From assembly GCA_944392315.1 (NCBI GenBank), contig CALXWH010000011.1:1-45892 (forward strand): 45,892 nucleotides of DNA, in the 5' to 3' direction. The notes under the pieces are model-generated. The model worked only from the letters and a program-made list of their open reading frames with translations, searched no databases and had not been told where the DNA came from. The DNA comes from an uncultured Alphaproteobacteria bacterium (lineage in GTDB: Bacteria > Pseudomonadota > Alphaproteobacteria > RF32 > CAG-239). This document shows positions 23,616 to 32,335 of the stretch, in pieces; the stretch's first letter is position 1, and each line of letters starts with the position of its first letter. The translations under genes were made by a program, and so were the position numbers.

Positions 23616-23704
23616 TGTTTTCTCCTTTGACTAATAAAATGATTACGTCCTCTAGATAATCTTTGCTTGCTATTTATCAAGTTGCTCTTTTCTTTATTTA
23701 CCTC

Positions 23705-23728
23705 ACTTTAAGTTTTGTAGCTTAAAGT
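23705..23728. promoter_or_regulatory. Inverted repeat between the ferritin-like gene and rpe
   Basis: ACTTTAAG (23705-23712) and CTTAAAGT (23721-23728) form a perfect 8-bp inverted repeat with an 8-base spacer, just upstream of a TATAGT -10-like element (23735-23740) for rpe. No T-run follows, so an operator is more likely than a terminator. Confidence 0.4.
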
Positions 23729-23757
23729 ATGAATATAGTAATTAGAGGAGTTTATAT

Positions 23758-24402
23758 ATGGTCAAAATAGCACCTAGTCTTTTAGCCGCAAACAGCGCTT
23801 CTTTTGGTAAAGCTGTGGCTTGTCTTGATGCGGCCGGAGCTGATTTTATCCATTTTGACGTTATGGATGGGCACTTTGTTCCAAATCTTACCTTTGGCCC
23901 TAAAATTCTTAAGGAATTAAAACCTCTCTCACAACTTCCCTTTGATGTACATCTTATGGTTACAAATCCAGATGACTGTATTCCTTGGTATGCAGAAGCG
24001 GGTGCTGATTTGATTACTTTTCATTTAGAGGCGTCATTAAATCCCTTGCAGACTATTCAGTTGATTAAAAGCTTTGGTATTAAAGCGGGGGTTACACTAA
24101 GGCCAAATTCAGATGTTCAGCTACTTACACCATTGGTTGACTTGGTTGATTTAATCTTAGTGATGGGTGTTCAACCCGGTTTTGGTGGGCAAAAATTTTA
24201 TGATGATACACCTGAACGCCTCATGTATACAAAAAAAATTATTGGGAATCGTCCTATTTTGCTTGAAGTTGATGGGGGAATAAATTTTCAGAATGCACCT
24301 TTATGTATTGACGCCGGAGCGGATATTCTTGTTGCCGGTACAACTGTTTTTAAAAATGATGCTTATGCTGACAATATTGCAAAATTGAAAGGAATAGCCT
24401 GA
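23758..24402 (+). CDS. rpe: Ribulose-phosphate 3-epimerase
   Basis: This 214-residue TIM-barrel enzyme of the pentose phosphate pathway interconverts ribulose-5-phosphate and xylulose-5-phosphate. Full family motifs are present: KIAPSLLAAN, HFDVMDGHFVPN (metal and base residues), DVHLMV, GVQPGFGGQKF and LEVDGGI (catalytic Asp). A GAGGAG ribosome binding site precedes the ATG. The stop codon overlaps the start of phoB by one base (TGATG), so the two are translationally coupled. Confidence 0.96.
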   Translation: MVKIAPSLLAANSASFGKAVACLDAAGADFIHFDVMDGHFVPNLTFGPKILKELKPLSQLPFDVHLMVTNPDDCIPWYAEAGADLITFHLEASLNPLQTIQLIKSFGIKAGVTLRPNSDVQLLTPLVDLVDLILVMGVQPGFGGQKFYDDTPERLMYTKKIIGNRPILLEVDGGINFQNAPLCIDAGADILVAGTTVFKNDAYADNIAKLKGIA

Positions 24403-25124
24403 TGAGTTTGGTTATGATTATTGAAGATGAAGAACCTTTAGCTATGCTTTTAAGCTATAATCTTGAAAAGGAAGGATATGAAGTTGCAACAGTCACCAAT
24501 GGCTTAAATGCCGTTAGTGAAGTTGAAAAATTGATGCCCTCCGTTATTTTGCTTGATTGGATGCTTCCGGAAGTTTCCGGTATTGAAATTTGCAAAATGA
24601 TACGTTCTAAGCCTGATATCAAAAATATCCCTATCATTATGTTGACAGCAAAAGGTCAAGAAGAGGATAAAATCAAAGGTTTGGGTGCTGGTGCTGATGA
24701 TTATGTCACAAAGCCCTTTTCTGTTCCAGAGCTGATGGCTCGTGTTAAAACCAATATGCGGCGTGCTCCTCTGTTTGAAGAAAAAGAGAAAATAATTGTA
24801 TTTGATGATATTACGATGGATTTATCTGAGCGAAAAGTTTTTCGTAATGGTCATTTACTTCACCTCAGTCCAACTGAATTCAGACTTCTTAAAATGCTTC
24901 TTAAAGAACCTGGGAAAGTCTTTTCTCGAGAGGTGCTTTTGAAGTCCGTTTGGGGTGAAAATATTTATGTTGAATCAAGAACAGTTGATGTTCATATCAG
25001 AAGATTGCGTAAAGCCCTTAATCAGTATGGTCCAGATTATATCAGGACGGTACGAGCTAATGGATATTCCATTGATAAAAATTCTCTTCCGGAGAGTACT
25101 GATGAGAAAGAGGATGAGCTCTAA
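24402..25124 (+). CDS. phoB: PhoB/OmpR-family response regulator
   Basis: The 240-residue regulator has a receiver domain (1-120) with acidic pair Asp9/Glu10, phosphoacceptor Asp52 (LLDWMLP), Thr82 and Lys104. An OmpR-type winged-helix DNA-binding domain (about 130-228) contains SRTVDVHIRRLRKAL, as in PhoB. No histidine kinase is in the window, so its partner (PhoR-like) must be encoded elsewhere. It is coupled to rpe by a one-base overlap. A terminator hairpin overlaps its stop codon. The PhoB name is by similarity; another OmpR member is possible. Confidence 0.82.
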   Translation: MSLVMIIEDEEPLAMLLSYNLEKEGYEVATVTNGLNAVSEVEKLMPSVILLDWMLPEVSGIEICKMIRSKPDIKNIPIIMLTAKGQEEDKIKGLGAGADDYVTKPFSVPELMARVKTNMRRAPLFEEKEKIIVFDDITMDLSERKVFRNGHLLHLSPTEFRLLKMLLKEPGKVFSREVLLKSVWGENIYVESRTVDVHIRRLRKALNQYGPDYIRTVRANGYSIDKNSLPESTDEKEDEL

Positions 25125-25140
25125 AGCCATCCTCTTTTCT
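25110..25140 (+). terminator. Intrinsic terminator overlapping the end of phoB
   Basis: GAGGATG / CATCCTC stem followed by TTTTCTTT. The stop codon (25122-25124) is in the loop, so the hairpin is partly coding. Confidence 0.7.
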
Positions 25141-25734
25141 TTAGATTTGCTTGCGTAGGTCAAGCGCTAATTTTATGGTACCATCATCCATATAATCCAG
25201 TTCTCCACCAACCGGAATACCTTGAGCTAATGTTGATACCTTTACAGGCTTATCTTTCAACAATGAAGAAATATAATGCATTGTTATTTGCCCATCAACC
25301 GTTGCCGGAAGCGCTAATATGATTTCTGCTATTTCTTCTGTGTCTATTCTTTGAATAAGTTTATCTATATTTAAATCTTCAGGTGTTACCCCCTCTATTG
25401 CAGAAAGAACGCCCCCCAATACGTGATATTTTCCTCGGTAGAGCCCTCCTCGTTCTAAGGCCCATAAGTCGCTTATGTCCTGAACAACGCACAAAGTATT
25501 TTGCTCCCTTGTTGATGAGCTACAAATTGAACACGGTGTTTCTGTATCATAATTGCCGCATATTTCACACACTTTTATATTATCATAAACATCTTGCAAT
25601 GCTTTAATCAGCTGTGGTATTTGAGTCTCTTTTTTCTTTAATAAATATAACACTATTCTACGTGCGGAACGAGATCCCAGTGATGGAAATTTTGCAATTA
25701 TCTTTATTAAATCTTCTATATATTGTCCTGACAT
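25141..25734 (-). CDS. recR: Recombination mediator RecR
   Basis: The 197-residue protein acts with RecF/RecO in loading RecA. It has an N-terminal helix-hairpin-helix region (FPSLGSRSARRI), a four-Cys zinc finger (Cys56, 59, 68, 71) and a Toprim domain (LCVVQDISDLWALE, YRGKYHVLGG). Length is typical. It is the last gene of the common dnaX-ybaB-recR operon and starts 8 bases after ybaB. AGGAA precedes the ATG. Confidence 0.95.
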   Translation of the reverse strand: MSGQYIEDLIKIIAKFPSLGSRSARRIVLYLLKKKETQIPQLIKALQDVYDNIKVCEICGNYDTETPCSICSSSTREQNTLCVVQDISDLWALERGGLYRGKYHVLGGVLSAIEGVTPEDLNIDKLIQRIDTEEIAEIILALPATVDGQITMHYISSLLKDKPVKVSTLAQGIPVGGELDYMDDGTIKLALDLRKQI

Positions 25735-25742
25735 TTATGTTC

Positions 25743-26060
25743 CTAAAATGGAAGTTTTAAACCGCCTAGATTAACGCCACCGGTCGCTTCTTTCATTCCT
25801 TCTTCTGCAAGATTTTCTACTTGTGCATGCGCATTATTATAGGCAACCATTATTAGGTCTTCTAACATTTCAATATCATCAGATGCTAATGTTTTATCAA
25901 TGGATATTTTTTTCATTTCAGATTTTCCGTTTAAAACAACGCTTACTAAACCATTTCCAGATGTACCGGTTATTTCTGTACCAGCAAGTTTTTCTTGCGC
26001 TTCTTGCATCTTTCTTTGCATCATTTGAGCTTGTTTCATCAATCCTTGTATGTTTAGCAT
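25743..26060 (-). CDS. ybaB: Nucleoid-associated protein YbaB/EbfC
   Basis: The 105-residue DNA-binding protein has the family layout: an N-terminal helix rich in Met and Gln (LMKQAQMMQRKMQEAQEKL), a central beta sheet (GLVSVVLNGKSEMKKISID) and a C-terminal helix with AYNNAHAQ. It is placed 3 bases after dnaX and 8 bases before recR, the conserved arrangement. Length is typical. Confidence 0.94.
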   Translation of the reverse strand: MLNIQGLMKQAQMMQRKMQEAQEKLAGTEITGTSGNGLVSVVLNGKSEMKKISIDKTLASDDIEMLEDLIMVAYNNAHAQVENLAEEGMKEATGGVNLGGLKLPF

Positions 26061-26063
26061 AAT

Positions 26064-27758
26064 TTATTCCTCTTCTTCATAATCTGTTGAACTATTATTT
26101 TCTTCTGAAATTTCGGGTTCTTCTTCCGCTAAGTTCTCTAAGTTTTTACGAACTACTGTTTCAATTTTGGAACCCTTAAATTCTTCTAATATTTTCTTTA
26201 CCAATGGATATTCTGCAACATTTTTTTTCTTTGCTTCCACCGCTGATTTTTCTTTGTCGGCAATTGTTTCTCCTAATTCACCTTTAACTATCTCTATTTC
26301 CCATTGTTTGCCGGTTACTTCGCTCAGCAATTTGTGCAAATTCATTATGAAATCTTGATGGATTGTCGGAGCAATATTCATGGCTATATGGCCATTGGAA
26401 AACTCTCTGATGCAGACATCATTTTTTATGGAATATTCCAATAGAGCTTTTTTCGCTCCCTCTAAATAGCGTAAAAAATCTTCTATCGTATTAAATGTAA
26501 CCCCTTCACTTTGATTTTCTGGTGCTACATTATTTTTTTTTTCATTTCCTTGGGTAGGATTGGTTGTAACGGAGCTTATTAAATTAGAGTTTTTTTTTAC
26601 TTCGTTTAAGATTTCATATGGTGTTGGAAGTGAAGCAGAATATGCCACGCGCAATAAAATCATTTCCAATGCTTCTACTGCTGATGGTGCCATATTGATT
26701 TCTGTTATTCCTTTAATCAACATTTGCCATATCTTAGATAATATCGCAAGAGAGCATTTTCCACTTAACTCTGTAAATGTTGTTTTTTCTACCTCGCTCA
26801 AACTTGTTGAATTTAAAAGAGCCGGAACGATTTTTATCTTCGCCAAATCATGTGTGATGTTAATTAAATCTTGCAGAATAATCAGAGGCGTTGCGCCATT
26901 TGTATATTGTTCTGAAATATCTTGCAGTACGCCTTCCATATCACCTTTTACAAGTTTTTCAAACAGCGATAACGTTTGGCTTCTATCTGCCAAACCCAGC
27001 ATCTTTTTAACGGTGTCGGTTTTGATGTTTCCATTGCTCAAAACAATGGCTTGGTCTAATAGAGACAGACCATCTCTTGCAGAGCCATCAGCGGCTTTGG
27101 CTATAATATCCAGGCATTCGCTCTCCGCCGGAATATTTTCTTGTGCCAATATTTTTGTAAACAGTTTCGTCAGAGTTTCAACAGATAGGCGTTGCAAATC
27201 AAACCGTTGGCATCTGGAGAGAATCGTTACCGGAACTTTTCTAATTTCAGTTGTTGCAAAAATAAATTTTACATGTGCCGGAGGCTCTTCCAATGTTTTA
27301 AGTAAAGCATTAAAAGCTCCTTTAGAAAGCATGTGCACTTCGTCAATAATATAAATTTTATATCGTGCATTTGTCGGTGCATAACGAGCACTGTCCAGTA
27401 ATTCTCTGATATCATCCACACCAGTATGTGATGCAGCATCCAGTTCCATCACATCCATATGGCGTCCTGCGGCAATAGCCTTACAGTTATCACATACACC
27501 GCAAGGATGTATTGTTGGGCCGCCCTTACCATCTGGACCTACGCAATTTAGTGCTTTGGCAATTAGACGCGCCGTTGTTGTTTTTCCTACACCGCGAATC
27601 CCTGTTAATATATAAGCATGATGCAATCTGTTATTTTGAATGGCATTTGTTAATGTTTGCACAAGCGCATCTTGCCCCAACAAGTCTTCAAAACTTTGTG
27701 GGCGATATTTGCGTGCCAACACGACATATTGATTTTCATTTGTATTTTCTTCTGCCAT
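26064..27758 (-). CDS. dnaX: DNA polymerase III subunits tau/gamma
   Basis: This 564-residue clamp-loader ATPase has Walker A (GIRGVGKTTTARL), a zinc-binding Cys group (CGVCDNC), Walker B/DExx (IYIIDEVHML) and SRC (LSRCQRF). The N-terminal two thirds form the AAA+ and collar domains. The C-terminal part (about 410-564), acidic and Lys/Glu rich, is tau-specific. A9 (26590-26598) and A10 (26533-26542) runs lie at the boundary. An added or lost A in either run gives a stop within a few codons, which would yield gamma-like products of about 391-411 residues. It heads dnaX-ybaB-recR, just after the SRP RNA gene on the same strand. Confidence 0.96.
   Translation of the reverse strand: MAEENTNENQYVVLARKYRPQSFEDLLGQDALVQTLTNAIQNNRLHHAYILTGIRGVGKTTTARLIAKALNCVGPDGKGGPTIHPCGVCDNCKAIAAGRHMDVMELDAASHTGVDDIRELLDSARYAPTNARYKIYIIDEVHMLSKGAFNALLKTLEEPPAHVKFIFATTEIRKVPVTILSRCQRFDLQRLSVETLTKLFTKILAQENIPAESECLDIIAKAADGSARDGLSLLDQAIVLSNGNIKTDTVKKMLGLADRSQTLSLFEKLVKGDMEGVLQDISEQYTNGATPLIILQDLINITHDLAKIKIVPALLNSTSLSEVEKTTFTELSGKCSLAILSKIWQMLIKGITEINMAPSAVEALEMILLRVAYSASLPTPYEILNEVKKNSNLISSVTTNPTQGNEKKNNVAPENQSEGVTFNTIEDFLRYLEGAKKALLEYSIKNDVCIREFSNGHIAMNIAPTIHQDFIMNLHKLLSEVTGKQWEIEIVKGELGETIADKEKSAVEAKKKNVAEYPLVKKILEEFKGSKIETVVRKNLENLAEEEPEISEENNSSTDYEEEE
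26533..26542 (-). promoter_or_regulatory. A10 slippery run in dnaX
   Basis: Ten A on the coding strand span codons 406-409 (GAA AAA AAA AAT). One extra A, or a -1 ribosomal shift, gives TAA immediately after; one A fewer gives ATA ATG TAG. A second run (A9, 26590-26598, codons 387-390) lies 48 bases upstream in the gene and has the same property. Confidence 0.5.
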
Positions 27759-27778
27759 CTTTTCTATCTTTTGAGGAG

Positions 27779-27862
27779 AAGGGTAACAGACCTTATTTTA
27801 ACTGTTACGGCTGCTTTCTTCCGAACCTGACCGAGTTGGCAGCAAAACAACCCTGCACCCTT
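27779..27862 (-). ncRNA. ffs: Signal recognition particle RNA, small bacterial type (4.5S)
   Basis: On the minus strand the conserved SRP domain IV is clear: GGTCAGGTTCGGAAGAAAGC, with the GGAA tetraloop and asymmetric internal loop, followed by AGCC. The ends pair (AAGGGT with ACCCTT), giving an RNA of about 84 nt. It lies upstream of dnaX on the same strand. It forms the SRP with Ffh, which targets membrane proteins cotranslationally. Exact ends are estimated from the terminal stem. Confidence 0.93.
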
Positions 27863-27929
27863 CATAATTATACCTATCTTTTATGAAATATATCCAGCTA
27901 TTTTTCAAGCTAAAAAGTATCTATCAACA

Positions 27930-29192
27930 CTAATTGTTGTATAACCACTTTAATACTTCCGAACCGCTCTTTCCATAAAATTTCGGTAATTTTTCATATG
28001 GGACATAACGAATATCTATTTCACTATCTATGTAGTCTGACTCTCTATTATCCGCGCTAGATACAACCTTTGGCCCATCCTTGGTAACTTCCACCATTTC
28101 TAAGCTGTGATAGCTCTGACCTGTCGGTAAAATCTTAAAGAATCCATTTACACCGATAAAACCACTATTTTGCGTCAAGGTATTTTCTATATTTTCTTCA
28201 TTTTTTCCAGATACCACTGAAGCCAATAAAACGCTGTCATATGCGAATGAATATATACTCTTTGGCTGTTCTCCGAAAGTCTCTTTATATTTATCTGTAA
28301 AATACGTTCCGTAACTTTTAGAAACCATCGGATATACACCATGGTATAAAATTGTTTCTTTACTTAAATTTGTATTATCCCATGCTGATGTTCCCATAAA
28401 CAAGACATCCGGATACATAATGTCGTTGTATGCAAACATGGATGCTAAAGATTTTAATCTGTTACCACTATCGGCAATCATAACTGTATCAAAGTCTGCA
28501 CCTGCGGATATTTCTTTAACCAGCATGGAAAAGTCAACATTGCTTGGGCTATAAAATCCGACTTTTTCTAATGCCATATTTTTGGCAATAGAGGACATAA
28601 TCGCCGATTTAACGATATTTAATCCACTATTTGTATCTGGTACTAACAAAGCCATCTTCTGCCGTCCTTTTGATGATGCGTAAGATATTGCTCTATCTAC
28701 CTGTTCACCATTTAACAAACCTATACTGTATACACCTTTTTGTAATACTTGGGGAGACGTTGTAAATGACACCATAGGGATATTGGCTGACAATACTTCA
28801 GCGGAAGCTCCTTCAACTTCCTCGCTCATCAAAGGACCTAAAATCAGTTGTGCTCCTTCGTTAATTGCTTTTTCAGCAGCAAGGCTTGCTCCCATTTTGT
28901 TGCTCTTTGTATCATAAAATTTTAAGGTTAAGCGATTGCTTTGCAAATCATCTAAAGCCATAAACATGGCATTTTGCATTCCTAAACCGATATTAGATGC
29001 TTTACCTGTTAATGGTAAAAGTACAGCAACATTTAATTGTCCTTCTATTGAAATTGGTCTATTTACAGTATCATAATCTATAATATCGTAGCGCTGATCT
29101 GATAACTCTATACGGTTGTTCGTCAACTGACTATTGCACCCAAAGATGCCAAAACAAAGAAAAAATATAGCGATTTTTTTTAACACTTGCAT
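27930..29192 (-). CDS. LpoA-like lipoprotein, penicillin-binding protein activator family
   Basis: The 420-residue protein has a lipobox (FGIFGC) and then a type 1 periplasmic-binding fold. The fold opens with NVAVLLPLTGKASNIGLGMQNAMF, continues with LGPLMSEEV, and includes MALLVPDTNSGL. Alphaproteobacterial members of this family are annotated as penicillin-binding protein activators, related to the C-terminal domain of LpoA. The LpoA N-terminal TPR part is missing, as is usual outside gammaproteobacteria. It lies divergent from rsmI-yraN; in Escherichia coli lpoA also neighbours those two genes. It is probably outer-membrane anchored and regulates peptidoglycan synthesis. Confidence 0.85.
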   Translation of the reverse strand: MQVLKKIAIFFLCFGIFGCNSQLTNNRIELSDQRYDIIDYDTVNRPISIEGQLNVAVLLPLTGKASNIGLGMQNAMFMALDDLQSNRLTLKFYDTKSNKMGASLAAEKAINEGAQLILGPLMSEEVEGASAEVLSANIPMVSFTTSPQVLQKGVYSIGLLNGEQVDRAISYASSKGRQKMALLVPDTNSGLNIVKSAIMSSIAKNMALEKVGFYSPSNVDFSMLVKEISAGADFDTVMIADSGNRLKSLASMFAYNDIMYPDVLFMGTSAWDNTNLSKETILYHGVYPMVSKSYGTYFTDKYKETFGEQPKSIYSFAYDSVLLASVVSGKNEENIENTLTQNSGFIGVNGFFKILPTGQSYHSLEMVEVTKDGPKVVSSADNRESDYIDSEIDIRYVPYEKLPKFYGKSGSEVLKWLYNN

Positions 29193-29264
29193 TTATTCCC
29201 AAAATATTAAACAATTATGTTATTCTATTTAAATCAAAAAACCTTTTTTGTAAAGAGCTATAAC

Positions 29265-30110
29265 ATGTTAGATGCAGGTTTATATATTGTTGCAACGCCT
29301 ATCGGAAATTTACGCGATATTTCGCCGAGAGCTGTTGATGTTCTGAATGAAGCTGATATTATTGCTGCCGAAGATACTCGCGTCAGTAAAAAGCTTTTTT
29401 CGCTTCTAGGTATTCCTACAAATAAAACTTTTATTACCTATGAAGATCACTCCGAACAGAACAAATATCAATATATCATCAATCTTATCTTAGAGGGCAA
29501 AAGCGTTGCGTTGATTAGTGATGCCGGCTCTCCTTTGATTTCTGATCCTGGTTATAAGCTCGTTAAAGAATGTCGAAAATTAGATCTTAAAGTCACCACG
29601 CTTCCCGGTCCTTGCGCGGTTATTTGTGCTTTACAACTTTCCGGTCTTCCGACGAATCGTTTTATGTTTGCTGGGTTTATCCCTAACAAAGATAAAGCGA
29701 GGCTTGATTTATTCAATGAATTGAAAAATATCAATTCTACTTTGGTTTTGTACGAAACGGCTTTGCGCATTGAAAAGACGCTGAATGTGTTAGCAGAAGT
29801 TATGCCTCTACGTGAAATTGCAGTTATTCGTGAAATCAGTAAAATTTATGAAGAGTGTATTCAAGGAACCGTGGTGGAAGTTATTCAGCAAATTTCTGCT
29901 ATGCCGATTAAAGGGGAAATTGTTTTGGTTATTGCCCCTCCCGCTGATACAGAATCGGAGCTGTCTACTTTGGATATTGATGCATTGTTGGTGGAAGAAA
30001 TGAAGCATTTTTCGCTCAAAGAAGCCGTTAAAAATATTTCGCAAAAATATAACCTTAAAAGAAATGATGTTTATGAAAAAGCCTTGGCCATTAAAAATAA
30101 CAGCAAATAA
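29265..30110 (+). CDS. rsmI: 16S rRNA 2'-O-methyltransferase RsmI
   Basis: The 281-residue enzyme methylates C1402 ribose in 16S rRNA. The conserved start LYIVATPIGNLRDISPRA is followed by AAEDTRVSKKL, SDAGSPLISDPGY and PGPCAV, the hallmark motifs of the tetrapyrrole-methylase fold in this family. I chose ATG 29265 because family members start just before LYIVATP; the in-frame ATG at 29217 adds 16 unrelated residues and has no ribosome binding site. Its 3' end overlaps yraN. Confidence 0.94.
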   Translation: MLDAGLYIVATPIGNLRDISPRAVDVLNEADIIAAEDTRVSKKLFSLLGIPTNKTFITYEDHSEQNKYQYIINLILEGKSVALISDAGSPLISDPGYKLVKECRKLDLKVTTLPGPCAVICALQLSGLPTNRFMFAGFIPNKDKARLDLFNELKNINSTLVLYETALRIEKTLNVLAEVMPLREIAVIREISKIYEECIQGTVVEVIQQISAMPIKGEIVLVIAPPADTESELSTLDIDALLVEEMKHFSLKEAVKNISQKYNLKRNDVYEKALAIKNNSK

Positions 30111-30471
30111 TTCCGGAAAAATTGCTGAATTTCTTTGTCGCTGGTATATGCGTTTCTTAGGCTATAAAATTATTGCAAAAGATTATCGGTGCGGCAGAGG
30201 CAAGAATACGCCTTACGGAGAGCTTGATTTTATAGCAACAAGACATAAAACTCTTGTTTTTTGTGAAGTAAAAAAGCGGAAAAATGATAATGCCTTTTTA
30301 TTTGCTTTATCCTATAAGCAACAACTGCGTATTATGAACGGAGCTCAATATTTTATTCGCAAGAATCGGCAATATTCTGCCTTTTCCATCCGTTTTGATG
30401 TTTTCTTTGTCCGGTTTCCCTTTTATGTCAAGCATATCAAAAATGCCTTGCATCGGGATTTTACGGTCTGA
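30064..30471 (+). CDS. yraN: YraN-family endonuclease-like protein (UPF0102)
   Basis: The protein has up to 135 residues of restriction-endonuclease fold. YGELDFIA and VFCEVKKR match the GE(I/L)D and EVK catalytic-type motifs of the family, and AEFLCRWYMRFLGYKI matches its first helix. ATGs at 30064, 30067 and 30073 are all possible. All of them overlap the end of rsmI (by 38-47 bases), so translation is coupled. Its stop codon directly abuts the truA stop with no base between. The family's biological function is poorly known. Confidence 0.85.
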   Translation: MMFMKKPWPLKITANNSGKIAEFLCRWYMRFLGYKIIAKDYRCGRGKNTPYGELDFIATRHKTLVFCEVKKRKNDNAFLFALSYKQQLRIMNGAQYFIRKNRQYSAFSIRFDVFFVRFPFYVKHIKNALHRDFTV

Positions 30472-31212
30472 TTAGTACATGACTTTATTTAGATATAAAC
30501 CGCAGGCGGGAGCCGTTGCTCCGGCGCAAGCGCGATTTTTCTTTTCCAGAATTATTTTTACATCTTCCGGAGAAAATTTTCCATCCCCAACAGATTTTAG
30601 CGTTCCGACCATATTACGCACTTGATGATATAAAAATGAGCGAGCCTCAACAATAAAGTCTATCTCTGCCCCATTGGTTACAATTTCTAATTTATCTAAG
30701 GTTTTTATCGGTGATAAAGCCTGACATCCAGCCCCTCTAAACGATGTAAAATCATGATGACCGAGCAAATATTGTGCGCCGGCTTTCATACGATCAACAT
30801 CCAGCGGATATCCAACATTCCAGACTCGATCAGCTAACAAAACTGTCGGGGCGCGGCGATTTAATATGCGATAGATATATCCTCTTCCCTTTGCAGAAAA
30901 ACGCGCATGAAAATCTGGCGAAACATTTTCAACTTCCAGCACCGAAACAGGTGCTTTTAACTCTCTTAACCATGCATTAAATGCTTCTCTAATGTGAAAT
31001 AAATCCATCTTTGTTTCTAAGTCAAAGTGTGCAACTTGTCCAAGAGCATGGACTCCGGCATCTGTCCTTCCTGCCCCAAAGACATCTATATTTTGGTGAG
31101 AGAATCCTTGTAATGCTTTTTCAAGATAATATTGAACACTAACCCCCTCGTCTTGTTTTTGCCAGCCGAGGAGGTTAGTGCCATCATATTCTATTGTAAT
31201 TTTATAACGCAT
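30472..31212 (-). CDS. truA: tRNA pseudouridine synthase TruA
   Basis: The 246-residue enzyme makes pseudouridine 38-40 in tRNA anticodon arms. The catalytic Asp51 sits in AGRTDAGVHALGQVAHF; other family segments are IEYDGTNLLGWQ, FHARFSAKGRGYIYRI and FLYHQVRNMVGTL. Length is typical. It lies 6 bases after the Gfo/Idh/MocA oxidoreductase gene and is convergent with yraN. Confidence 0.96.
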   Translation of the reverse strand: MRYKITIEYDGTNLLGWQKQDEGVSVQYYLEKALQGFSHQNIDVFGAGRTDAGVHALGQVAHFDLETKMDLFHIREAFNAWLRELKAPVSVLEVENVSPDFHARFSAKGRGYIYRILNRRAPTVLLADRVWNVGYPLDVDRMKAGAQYLLGHHDFTSFRGAGCQALSPIKTLDKLEIVTNGAEIDFIVEARSFLYHQVRNMVGTLKSVGDGKFSPEDVKIILEKKNRACAGATAPACGLYLNKVMY

Positions 31213-31218
31213 TGCTTA

Positions 31219-32241
31219 TTAAGCTACTTTGAGCATCGGTTCTGCCGGAGCAGATGTTCTTGATAAGCCCAAAACATCTTGTATCTTCCAGATTACACGC
31301 AATGCATTCAACGCATCTTCACCACTGATACGCGGTGTTGCTTCACCTTTTACGCAGCTGATAAAGTGAGATAATTCAGCTTGCAGAGGTTGATTTGTCG
31401 GAATGAATAATTGCTCAACACTGCCCTTTAAGCCATAATTCATCCAATCCGGTATATTTTCTTGGTTTACATACGGCATACGACCTTGAGAGTGTACATT
31501 TATGCTTTGATTGATAAAGTCCATATCAATGTAGTTTGTATCTGTTGTTACGGTTAATGTACGAACTCTTGCCTGTGTAATACGACTTGCCGTAATGTTT
31601 GCCGTTGCCCCGTTTTCAAATTCAAGCAAAGCGGTGATATAATCTTTTCCGCTTTCATTTCCTGGGGTTCTAACAGCTGCAGCTTGTATGTTTGCTACAG
31701 GAGATTTTACTAAAGATTGGATTACTTCCACATCATGAATCATCAGATCCATTGCAACGTCTACGTCGGTAATTCGGCCGCTTGCTGCAGACATTCTCTG
31801 TGCTGTCAAAGAACGAATCTTGCTTGTATCCGATAAGATTTTTCCCATCTGCTCTACAGCCGGATTAAAACGTTCAATATGACCAACCAACAATGTTACA
31901 TTGTTTTTCTTGGCGGCACTAATCAATCTTTGGCATTCTTCCTCAGTTGTTGCCAATGGTTTTTCTATCATGCAGTGAATACCTTGGTTTAAGAAGAATT
32001 CACCAACTTCACAGTGAGCAACAGATGTTGTTACAACACTTACGGCATCAACGTGCTTTGCAACTTCCTGCAAAGATGTGAATGCTTTAATACCAAACAT
32101 TTCAGCGGCTTTTTTAGCACTTTCAGGAAATATATCATATACACCAACAAGTTTTACACCCGGTAATGTTTTATATGTTTTAAGATGGTTCTTGCCCATC
32201 ATACCTGCGCCAATAACAGCAACTTTAATTAAATTTGACAT
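31219..32241 (-). CDS. Gfo/Idh/MocA-family NAD(P)-dependent oxidoreductase
   Basis: The 340-residue two-domain enzyme has a Rossmann fold at the start (VAVIGAGMMGKNHLKTY) and the family lysine in MIEKPLATT. A second-domain strand pattern (ALLEFENGATANITASR) is also present. A substrate such as a UDP-sugar or inositol is plausible, but I cannot tell which. I chose the start at 32241 because AAGGGG sits 8 bases upstream; the in-frame ATG at 32283 would add 14 residues. It lies between prfA and truA on the same strand. Confidence 0.88.
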   Translation of the reverse strand: MSNLIKVAVIGAGMMGKNHLKTYKTLPGVKLVGVYDIFPESAKKAAEMFGIKAFTSLQEVAKHVDAVSVVTTSVAHCEVGEFFLNQGIHCMIEKPLATTEEECQRLISAAKKNNVTLLVGHIERFNPAVEQMGKILSDTSKIRSLTAQRMSAASGRITDVDVAMDLMIHDVEVIQSLVKSPVANIQAAAVRTPGNESGKDYITALLEFENGATANITASRITQARVRTLTVTTDTNYIDMDFINQSINVHSQGRMPYVNQENIPDWMNYGLKGSVEQLFIPTNQPLQAELSHFISCVKGEATPRISGEDALNALRVIWKIQDVLGLSRTSAPAEPMLKVA

Positions 32242-32335
32242 AGTAAACCCCTTTTTAAGTATCTTTTGAGGTTTATATAACATTCTTTATTTTAAAATGC
32301 TTTTAAAAAGATGTTACAATTTGTTACAATATTTT

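Noticed and set aside
26560..27354. Plus-strand frame of 264 codons opposite dnaX
   Set aside because: Antisense shadow of dnaX, whose motifs are complete on the minus strand.
29217..29264. Earlier ATG for rsmI
   Set aside because: It adds 16 residues absent from the family and has no ribosome binding site.
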